From contig CAZUZD010000294.1 of the NCBI GenBank assembly GCA_964624465.1, positions 1 through 7,702 of the forward strand: a DNA stretch of 7,702 nucleotides. The letters are read 5' to 3'. The DNA comes from CAZUZD01 sp964624465 (lineage in GTDB: Bacteria; Planctomycetota; Planctomycetia; Isosphaerales; Isosphaeraceae). Of this stretch, positions 1 to 7,558 are shown in pieces (the first letter of the stretch is position 1; each line of letters begins with the position of its first letter). The notes below the pieces were generated by a model. It saw nothing but the letters and a program-made list of their open reading frames with translations. It was not told where the DNA came from and ran no database searches. The position numbers and the translations under genes were made by a program.

Positions 1-692
<692 letters not shown>

Positions 693-949
693 GGCGGTGC
701 GAATCCCTGCGGGGCCGTCTCTCGCGGCCGGCCGACGCGCCACGAGGGCGGCCGATCGGGCCGTCGTTCCTGAATCCCTTGTACCCCAGGCCCTCGAAGA
801 GCGCCAAGGCGGGTTCGCGGGCGGGAGCGGTCGCGGCGACCGTGCGGGTCGTGCGGCGGGCGGGCTCGGGTCCCGGGGCCAGTCGGGGTGCGGTCGCAGG
901 GGGAGTGGTGAGGGGCAGGTACCGTCTACGGGGCGCCCGGACTGTGGAG

Positions 950-1099
950 CCCCCGAGGGGGATCCGAGGTCGTGGGTCACCGCCGCTTCAGCCCTCGCTC
1001 GGGAAAGCGGGGGAACTCGGGAAGCACCGGAACGGTGCAAGACGGCACCTGCCCCTGCGGAGCACGGCGGCGACCCTGGGCACTCCCGGGGGAGTGTCC
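950..1099 (+). other. Candidate structured RNA element (multi-hairpin, closed by a long-range stem)
   Basis: Several stems nest without conflict when the plus strand is folded by eye. CCCC/GGGG with a CGAG tetraloop lies at 950-961. A closing stem pairs 974-985 with 1065-1076, with 11 of 12 pairs. Inside it sit hairpin 992-999/1006-1013 (8 bp including one G-U, loop CGGGAA) and hairpin 1024-1028/1034-1038 (5 bp, loop GGAAC). Directly outside is hairpin 1078-1086/1091-1099 (9 bp including one G-U, loop CGGG). The repeated purine motif CGGGAA and the order GGTGCAAGAC, CTGCCCC, GCCACTAGGG distantly recall the cobalamin riboswitch core, but the invariant boxes are not clean and no cobalamin gene is near. 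At this GC content chance stems are common, so the call is tentative. Strand is also uncertain, since the complement can fold too. Confidence 0.22.
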
Positions 1100-1210
1100 G
1101 CAGGCCACTAGGGTCCCTTTTCGGCATCCTGGGGCCGGCTTCCGCAGTCCTTCCGTTTTCTTCCTCGCCGGAGGGCGCCAGGCCGGGCCGGGATCGGCCG
1201 GAAATGCGAG

Positions 1211-1253
1211 ATCGCCGGCGCCGACCCCCGGGGGCGGGGTCGGCGACGGCGAT
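1211..1253. other. Near-perfect long hairpin
   Basis: ATCGCCG (1211-1217) pairs with CGGCGAT (1247-1253). After one G/A mismatch, CGCCGACCCC (1219-1228) pairs with GGGGTCGGCG (1236-1245) around a 7-nt loop (1229-1235). That gives 17 of 18 pairs. No T tract follows on either strand, so a simple intrinsic terminator is not indicated. It ends 16 nt before the ATG at 1270 of the weak open frame described separately. Confidence 0.6.
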
Positions 1254-1269
1254 CGATTGTGGCCGAGAC

Positions 1270-1746
1270 ATGGCTGGGCGAGCGGGAGAGCGGGCCCGAT
1301 CCGGCCGGGCCGGGGCTCAGGCGCGGTCGGTGCTGGCCGCGGTGCGGCCGGTGCTGGCGCCCGAGCCGGTGCCGCGGGAGGAGTTGGCGTACATCGAGGT
1401 CAGGACCCCGAGCAGGGCCGAACGCCGCCCGAGGCGCGACGAGCCACCGCGACGGATCCGCGTCGCGCTGGCCGCCCAGAGGGCCGAATCGTTGGTCGAG
1501 GCCGGCTTCTTCGAATTCACCACGCTCATCGAAACGCAGACTCCGGAGGGGATCGGCCGGCGACGGCGACTCCGTCGCGTCGTCGGCCGTGGGGGCTTCC
1601 ATCCCTGGCCCGCGTCGGGGCGGCGGCACCTGGCCGGCCTGGCCCGTTCGGGGGGTGCGGCCACAGGCCGCGGGTGGACTGGTCGAATCTCGGGGGTCGC
1701 GGGCCGCCGCACCCGACCCGGCGGAGCGGCGACGGTCCCTCTCTGA
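1270..1746 (+). pseudogene. Possible coding remnant, unrecognised product
   Basis: An open frame of 158 codons from ATG 1270 to TGA 1744-1746. Its middle part, roughly 1318-1554 (residues 17-95), has the character of real protein: mixed acidic, basic and hydrophobic residues (for example REELAYIEVRTPS and EAGFFEFTTLIETQTPEG), a GC-rich third codon position, and an antisense frame with the serine/threonine/alanine/arginine-rich look that shadows of true genes have in this window. The first 15 residues and everything after position 1555 are arginine/glycine-rich and look non-coding. The change falls exactly at a hairpin (1555-1588), as if a gene had been truncated or interrupted there. No ribosome binding site is seen before 1270, and an internal GTG start near 1330 is equally possible. 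I do not recognise a family. It could be a small intact gene, a decayed gene or a chance open frame. Confidence 0.25.
1555..1588. repeat. Inverted repeat / hairpin
   Basis: GGCCGGCGACG (1555-1565) pairs with CGTCGTCGGCC (1578-1588) over 11 bp with one G-U. The intervening bases can form a further small GCGAC/GTCGC stem, so most of the 34 nt is paired. It sits where the coding character of the preceding plus-strand frame stops. It shares the word GCGTCGTCGGC with the tandem repeat at 7091-7186, which may be chance. Confidence 0.5.
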
Positions 1747-1755
1747 TCGACAGCC

Positions 1756-1784
1756 CGGCAGATGGACCTGCACCCCATCTGCCG
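1756..1784. repeat. Perfect 10-bp hairpin
   Basis: CGGCAGATGG (1756-1765) and CCATCTGCCG (1775-1784) are perfect inverted copies separated by a 9-nt loop. It starts 9 nt after the TGA (1744-1746) of the weak 1270-1746 frame, which is where a terminator hairpin would be expected, but no T-rich tail follows on either strand. It could also be a protein-binding operator. Confidence 0.55.
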
Positions 1785-2157
1785 ATTCCGCGGGTCAGCG
1801 ACGGCTGACGGCGGGACGGCGCGGGGGGAACAGGGTTCCGGCACGGACCGGTCGGGCGAGGAACGCCCGGATTCGGGAGGGGGACGAACATCTTAGACAA
1901 CCATTGGAATGACGCCAAGCCCGAAGGCTGGTTTTTCCGGGGAATCGCGACAATACTTGGTGGACCTCGCGGCGCGACGCGACTCCGCGACCGCCGCCGC
2001 CCCCCGGGCCGACCGCGTCTCTCCCGCGATCCCGGGCCCCGATCCCCCGATCCCCTCCCCGTTTCGATCCCGCCCACGCAGGCCACGCATGCCGATGGGT
2101 CGCCGCCGCCGGGCTCCCGGGCCGGCCGCGTCCCGGGCGGCTGCCCCCCGGCCCGAT

Positions 2158-2161
2158 GGAG
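2158..2161 (+). promoter_or_regulatory. Ribosome binding site (GGAG) that favours the GTG 2171 start
   Basis: GGAG ends 9 nt before the GTG at 2171. The alternative ATG at 2156 overlaps this motif and has only a run of C and GGCCCG upstream, with nothing resembling a Shine-Dalgarno sequence. Confidence 0.45.
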
Positions 2162-2170
2162 AGCCGAGCC

Positions 2171-4072
2171 GTGTCGACCCTCACCCCGACCGTGGACCGC
2201 CCCCGGGCGCGTTATGCCTGGGCCGGCCCCGGCGACGTGAACGCCTTCTTCGGGCTGATGCTCGACAACATCAGCGACCTGATCCTGATGGCCGGCCTGC
2301 TGGTGGCCGTCTTCGGGTTCCCGGCCGACTTCGTGCTCACCCGGATGATCCCCGGCACCGCGCTCGGGGTGATGGTCGGCGACCTGATCTACACCGGCAT
2401 GGCGTTCCGGCTGGCGCGACGCACCGGCCGGTCCGACGTGACGGCGATGCCGCTGGGGCTGGACACGCCCAGCACGTTCGGCTCGGTGTTCCTGATCCTG
2501 GGGCCGGCGTTCCTGGCGGCCAAGGGGCGGGGCCTGGGCGTCGATCAGGCGGCGCAGCACGCCTGGTACGTGGGGCTGACGATGCTGCTGGCCTCGGGCG
2601 TGTTCAAGCTGATCTGCGCCACGGTCAGCCCGCTGATCCGCCGGGTGGTGCCGCGGGCCGGGCTGCTGGGCTCGCTGGTGTCGATCGCCCTGGTGCTGAT
2701 CAGCTTCCTGCCGCTGCTGGACATCGCCGCGGCACCGGTGGCGGGGTTCACGGCGCTGGCGATCCTGCTGGTGACGCTCACCGCCCGCTGGGAGCTGCCG
2801 GGGCGCGAGACGGCCGGCGTGGCGGCCGCGTGCCTGGGGTTCGTCACGGCCACGGCGCTGGCGGGCCGGCCGGCCACCGGGGCGCCCTTGCTGCCGATCT
2901 GGGCCGCGGTGCCCGTCGGCCTGCTGCTGGCGGCCGGGCTGTTCGGCCTGCTGCGATGGATTGGCCAGGTGCCCGGGGCCTTGCTGGCGCTGGCCATCGG
3001 GTGCGCCCTCTACTACGTGCTCGGCCTGGCCGGGCAGGGGCCCGGGCTGGGGGATCGGCCGGGTCCGCTGCGGCCGGCCCTGCCGCTGCCGATGGCCGGC
3101 TGGTGGGCCTGGATCCGCGGGCCCGGCATCTGGGAGGAGGTGCTGGCGTACCTGCCGGTGGCCCTGCCGCTGGCGCTGGCGACCGTCGTCGGCGGCATCG
3201 ACTGCACCGAGAGCGCCGCGGCGGCCGGCGACGAGTATCCGACCGGCACGATCATCGCCGTCGAGGGCCTGGCGACGATCGTCGGCGGCCTGTTCGGCGG
3301 GGTGATCCAGTCGACGCCGTACATCGGCCACCCGGCGTACAAGGCGATGGGCGGCCGCGCCGGCTACACCCTGGCCACCGCGCTGTTCGTGGGCGCCGCC
3401 GGCCTGCTCGGCTTCTTCGGCTGGATCTTCTTCCTGCTGCCCAAGCCGGCGGTGTTCCCGATCCTCGTCTTCGTGGGCCTGGAGATCACCTCGCAGTCGT
3501 TCCGGGCCACGCCCCGGCGGCACTACCCGGCGCTGGCGCTGGCGTGCGTGCCGGCGCTGGCGTACCTGGCCTACCTGATGGTCGACCGGCTCTCGGGCGA
3601 GGTCGATCGGCTGGCCGCCGCCGGGGGGGCGACGGGCCCGGGGTTCGCCGCCATGAGCCCGGAGATCCAGGGCTTCGTGCAGACGATCACGGTGCTGGCC
3701 GGCGGGTTCATCGTCACCAGCCTGCTCTGGGGCACGGCGCTGGCTCGGATCCTCGACGGCCGGATGCGGGCGGCGGCCGGCACGTTCGCGCTGGCGGCGG
3801 TGCTGGCGCTGGTGGGCGTGATCCACTCGCCCTTGAAATCCGGCCCGATGCTCTGGCCCTGGACGGCGCTGGCCCGCCTGGCCGAGCAGGGGCGCACGGC
3901 GGCGACCGCCGGCCAGACCCCGTACCACTGGGCCGCCGCCTACGCCCTCATGGCGCTGGCCGTGGCCCTGATCGGCCGGTTCGGGCGGGCCCCGGAGCCC
4001 GAGCCCGAGGACGGGTCGGACGTCGAGCGGCCCCTGGGCGCCGTGGGCGCCGGACACGACGTGGCCATCTGA
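2171..4072 (+). CDS. NCS2/AzgA-like purine (xanthine/uracil) permease family protein
   Basis: A 633-residue polytopic inner-membrane protein with about 12-14 hydrophobic segments. It resembles the nucleobase-cation symporter 2 superfamily, closest in feel to the AzgA (adenine/guanine/hypoxanthine) branch. Evidence: GDVNAFFGLMLDNISDL near the N terminus (residues 21-37), SDVTAMPLGLDTPSTFG (88-104, the family's short polar re-entrant segment), the charged helix GGIDCTESAAAAGDEYPTG (341-359) and GGLFGGVIQSTPYIGHPAYK (372-391), which matches the second conserved membrane-core region. It is longer than the usual 430-480 residues, with extra loops at about 289-318 and 473-500 and an acidic tail (608-620). 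The start is uncertain: GTG 2171 has a GGAG site, and ATG 2156 would add five residues. The transported substrate is unknown; it is probably a nucleobase, but the family motif match is loose. Enzyme I of the PTS follows 75 nt downstream on the same strand. Confidence 0.8.
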   Translation: MSTLTPTVDRPRARYAWAGPGDVNAFFGLMLDNISDLILMAGLLVAVFGFPADFVLTRMIPGTALGVMVGDLIYTGMAFRLARRTGRSDVTAMPLGLDTPSTFGSVFLILGPAFLAAKGRGLGVDQAAQHAWYVGLTMLLASGVFKLICATVSPLIRRVVPRAGLLGSLVSIALVLISFLPLLDIAAAPVAGFTALAILLVTLTARWELPGRETAGVAAACLGFVTATALAGRPATGAPLLPIWAAVPVGLLLAAGLFGLLRWIGQVPGALLALAIGCALYYVLGLAGQGPGLGDRPGPLRPALPLPMAGWWAWIRGPGIWEEVLAYLPVALPLALATVVGGIDCTESAAAAGDEYPTGTIIAVEGLATIVGGLFGGVIQSTPYIGHPAYKAMGGRAGYTLATALFVGAAGLLGFFGWIFFLLPKPAVFPILVFVGLEITSQSFRATPRRHYPALALACVPALAYLAYLMVDRLSGEVDRLAAAGGATGPGFAAMSPEIQGFVQTITVLAGGFIVTSLLWGTALARILDGRMRAAAGTFALAAVLALVGVIHSPLKSGPMLWPWTALARLAEQGRTAATAGQTPYHWAAAYALMALAVALIGRFGRAPEPEPEDGSDVERPLGAVGAGHDVAI

Positions 4073-4093
4073 TCCGGGGCCGATCGGCCGGGG

Positions 4094-4134
4094 TCGCCGC
4101 CGGCCCTCGGATTGTGGCGCCCGGCCGGCGGCGA
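4094..4134. repeat. Perfect 12-bp inverted repeat between permease and enzyme I genes
   Basis: TCGCCGCCGGCC (4094-4105) and GGCCGGCGGCGA (4123-4134) are exact inverted copies around a 17-nt loop. They lie 21 nt after the permease stop and 13 nt before the enzyme I ATG. The right arm is followed by TAAACTCGG, not a T run, so intrinsic termination is not obvious. A transcript from the permease would carry this hairpin at the enzyme I start region, where it could limit ribosome access or stabilise the message. An adjoining 12-bp palindrome GGCCGATCGGCC lies just upstream (4078-4089). Confidence 0.65.
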
Positions 4135-4147
4135 TAAACTCGGTGGC

Positions 4148-5914
<1,767 letters not shown>

Positions 5915-6053
5915 TGCCCGACCCGGCCCCCGCGTGGCTCCGGTCGCCCTTTTTCGCATGCCGGGGCCATTCCGGGGTCGTTTGCTCCGCCATTTGCATC
6001 TGCGCCCCCGGTGGGATCGATCCCGGACACCGAGGGTGGGGGTGCGTGGGACC

Positions 6054-6887
6054 ATGCAGCCTGAAGCGACGGCGATCACGCCGATGGGACTGGCGGTCTA
6101 CTTCCTGCTGGCGGCGCTGCTGAACGCCGCCGCGGCGGCGTGGGTGGCCTACGGCGTGCTGCTCGGCGAGGGGATCTCGGACCGCGGCCTGCGGCCCCGG
6201 ACCCGGCACCTGCCCGGCTGGCTGCTGCCGGCCGTCGGCGGCCTCTACGCGCTGGGCACCCTGCTCGGGGGCCTGGCCGGCGGCCGCGGCCCGCTGGCGA
6301 TCGCCGGCTACGCCCTGGCGGCGCTGGCCAACAGCGTGCTCGCCGTGCAGGCCGGGGCCGACGCGGCGCATCACGCCGAGGTGTACGCCGCCGGGCACGG
6401 CCGTGAGCAGGAGTTTGCCGCGCCCAGCCTCAACGACCACCTGCCGCCGGCCGGCCTGGGCCGGCCCATGAACCGCACCCTCTGGAGCCTGGTCTGGGCC
6501 GTCGTCGCCGTCGTCTTCCAGGCGATCGGCCTGGTGCTCGCCCTGGGCGCCCGCCTGGGCGTGCCCGGGTTCGTCCACCAGGCCCTCGCCGGGCTGGCCG
6601 GCCCGGCGCCGCTGGCCATCGGGGCCCTGCTCGTCGTCGCCGGCCTGTACCTCGGGCGGCGGGTATGGGTGCGGGGGCTGGCGGCCTGGGCCGTCGTCGA
6701 CGTGCTGCTGCTCGCCTTCGGCGTCATGCTCACCGACCCGTGGCTCCGCCCGCACCTGACCGAGCCGCGCGCCGTCGTCGTCCTCGCCCTGGCCGTCGTC
6801 CTCGCCGGCGCCGGCTGGCTGTTGCTCCGCCGCCTCGTCATCCGCGACGCCCGCCAGGCCGCCGGCCTGCCCGTCCACTCCGCCTGA
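6054..6887 (+). CDS. Polytopic membrane protein of unknown function (about 7 TM)
   Basis: I do not recognise the family. The 277-residue product has about seven hydrophobic segments, near residues 12-38, 54-76, 78-100, 143-166, 182-201, 207-227 and 239-258, so it is an inner-membrane protein. Between segments 3 and 4 lies a polar loop of about 40 residues (102-141) containing several histidines (DAAHHAEVYAAGHGREQEF), which could bind a metal or cofactor, though this is speculation. There is no N-terminal signal peptide distinct from the first helix and no enzyme motif. ATG 6054 is chosen because hydrophobic coding sequence starts soon after; the frame is open upstream to GTG 5934, but that stretch is arginine/proline-rich and looks untranslated. 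ATG 6084 is a further option. It lies 139 nt after enzyme I on the same strand and may be co-transcribed, but nothing in its sequence ties it to the PTS. Confidence 0.82.
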   Translation: MQPEATAITPMGLAVYFLLAALLNAAAAAWVAYGVLLGEGISDRGLRPRTRHLPGWLLPAVGGLYALGTLLGGLAGGRGPLAIAGYALAALANSVLAVQAGADAAHHAEVYAAGHGREQEFAAPSLNDHLPPAGLGRPMNRTLWSLVWAVVAVVFQAIGLVLALGARLGVPGFVHQALAGLAGPAPLAIGALLVVAGLYLGRRVWVRGLAAWAVVDVLLLAFGVMLTDPWLRPHLTEPRAVVVLALAVVLAGAGWLLLRRLVIRDARQAAGLPVHSA

Positions 6888-6911
6888 CGGCACGCAGCGA
6901 CCGCCGGGACA

Positions 6912-6936
6912 CCCGGATTCCGCGGGCGGAGCCTGG
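6912..6936 (+). repeat. REP-like palindrome, copy A
   Basis: CCCGGATTCCG, a short loop, then CGGAGCCTGG: an imperfect hairpin of the same design as copies B (7018-7043) and C (7248-7273), in the same orientation as C. It diverges by a few bases from C. Confidence 0.55.
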
Positions 6937-6947
6937 CTGCGGCGGCC

Positions 6948-6994
6948 ACCGAATCGTCGTCGTGGCCACGCTGGCGCTCAGGCCACGGCACACC
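6948..6994 (+). repeat. Left arm of a ~46-nt inverted repeat pair
   Basis: From ACCGAATCGTCGTCGTGGCC through CAGGCCACGGCACACC this 47-nt stretch is matched in inverted orientation by 7173-7217, with one single-base gap and only about two mismatches. The core contains the palindrome CGTGGCCACG. The two arms enclose about 180 nt with no transposase or gene, so the pair looks like a MITE or a REP-type composite. Confidence 0.75.
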
Positions 6995-7017
6995 GCCCCT
7001 CCGTCCGAGGCTGGGGA

Positions 7018-7043
7018 CCCGGGCTCCGAGGACGGAACCCGGG
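7018..7043 (-). repeat. REP-like palindrome, copy B (inverted)
   Basis: CCCGGGCTCCG (7018-7028), loop AGGA, CGGAACCCGGG (7033-7043): 10 of 11 positions pair. Read on the minus strand it is CCCGGGTTCCG-loop-CGGAGCCCGGG, identical in both arms to copy C apart from length. Confidence 0.65.
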
Positions 7044-7090
7044 CACCCCGGGGGGTCGTCCGTCGAAATCCCTCGCGGGCACCGGACATC

Positions 7091-7186
7091 GCGTCGTCGG
7101 CTCCGTCCGTGTGGCGTGGCCTGCGTCGTCGGCTCCGTCCGTGTGGCGTGGCCTACGTCGTCGGCTCCGTCCGTGTGGCGTGGCCT
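7091..7186. repeat. 32-nt tandem repeat, three copies
   Basis: Three head-to-tail copies of a 32-nt unit beginning GCGTCGTCGGCTCCGTCC lie at 7091-7122, 7123-7154 and 7155-7186. The first two are identical; the third differs only at its first base. The last 14 bases of copy 3 (GTGTGGCGTGGCCT) are also the start of the right inverted-repeat arm, so the array appears to have grown by duplicating the edge of that arm. The near-identity suggests recent expansion. Confidence 0.9.
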
Positions 7187-7217
7187 GAGCGCAGCGTGGC
7201 CACGACGACGATTCGGT
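7173..7217 (-). repeat. Right arm of the ~46-nt inverted repeat pair
   Basis: Inverted counterpart of 6948-6994. Its outer end reads ACGACGACGATTCGGT and runs straight into CGGTAGCTACCG, a perfect 12-nt palindrome at 7214-7225 that has no partner at the left arm. Confidence 0.75.
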
Positions 7218-7247
7218 AGCTACCGCATCGTGATCGGCTGCGGCGTG

Positions 7248-7273
7248 CCCGGGTTCCGCCTGGCGGAGCCCGG
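7248..7273 (+). repeat. REP-like palindrome, copy C
   Basis: CCCGGGTTCCG (7248-7258), loop CCTGG, CGGAGCCCGG (7264-7273): ten pairs including one wobble. It is the best-formed member of the three-copy family in this spacer. Confidence 0.65.
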
Positions 7274-7293
7274 ATCCGAACGTCCGGAAATCT

Positions 7294-7316
7294 GGTGGGC
7301 CAGGCCAGGGCCCACC
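7294..7316. repeat. 8-bp hairpin
   Basis: GGTGGGCC (7294-7301) and GGCCCACC (7309-7316) are perfect inverted copies with a 7-nt loop. No T run follows on the plus strand, and its role is not evident. Confidence 0.4.
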
Positions 7317-7542
7317 CGGGGAGGGGGGATCCCGGGGGGTGGTGCGGCGGGCTCCCCGACGTCGGTCGTGGGGCTTCGGAGCGGGCGGGGCCTCTCGCTG
7401 GGGCTGGCCGCTGGGTTACAACGGGAGCAATGGCCGGTGGGCCGGGCGTTGCAGGGGTCGGCAGGGCGCCGGCCCCGATCGCGGTGTGAGCGACGCGCCC
7501 GCCCGGACGGCCTCGGCCCCAGGCCTGCCCGTTGGACCTCGC

Positions 7543-7547
7543 AGGAG
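7543..7547 (+). promoter_or_regulatory. Ribosome binding site AGGAG for the lipoprotein gene
   Basis: AGGAG ends 11 nt before the ATG at 7559. It is the clearest Shine-Dalgarno site in the window and fixes that start. Confidence 0.6.
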
Positions 7548-7558
7548 ATTTCTCGATC

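Larger units (their letters stand above)
693..2170. other. Long gene-poor spacer with hairpins and possible coding scraps
   Basis: This stretch of nearly 1.5 kb contains no confidently assignable gene. Open frames exist on both strands, as expected at this GC content, but most read as arginine/proline/glycine-rich low-complexity peptides without domains. What can be seen: an isolated GNAT-like motif on the minus strand (763-843), a cluster of strong hairpins (950-1099), a near-perfect long hairpin (1211-1253), a plus-strand segment with coding character (1318-1554), hairpins at 1555-1588, 1756-1784 and 1853-1869, and a patch of visibly lower GC (about 1888-1966) ahead of the permease gene. 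The glycosyltransferase reads away to the left and the permease to the right, so this is a divergent spacer and should hold promoters for both. I could not identify either promoter with confidence. Confidence 0.6.
6888..7558. other. Gene-free spacer built of repeats
   Basis: No plausible gene lies here. Open frames crossing it are produced by the repeats or by GC bias. The left and central part (6912-7273) is a mosaic of palindromic and tandem repeats described separately. To the right are an 8-bp hairpin at 7294-7301/7309-7316 and then featureless GC-rich sequence, which should include the promoter of the lipoprotein gene at 7559. No clear -35/-10 pair was found. Confidence 0.7.

Noticed and set aside
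1015..1110. Cobalamin riboswitch
   Set aside because: GGTGCAAGAC, CTGCCCC and GCCACT occur in the right order, but the core CCGCAAC box and the closing AGCCAGGAGACCTGCC-type element are missing, and no cobalamin gene follows. Kept only as a remark on the structured-RNA candidate.
1909..4137. A 742-codon plus-strand open frame overlapping the permease
   Set aside because: It is the permease read in another frame; the product is arginine/proline/glycine-rich and lacks the membrane segments and family motifs of the 2171 frame.
7091..7186. CRISPR array
   Set aside because: The three copies are directly head to tail with no spacers and there are no cas genes.
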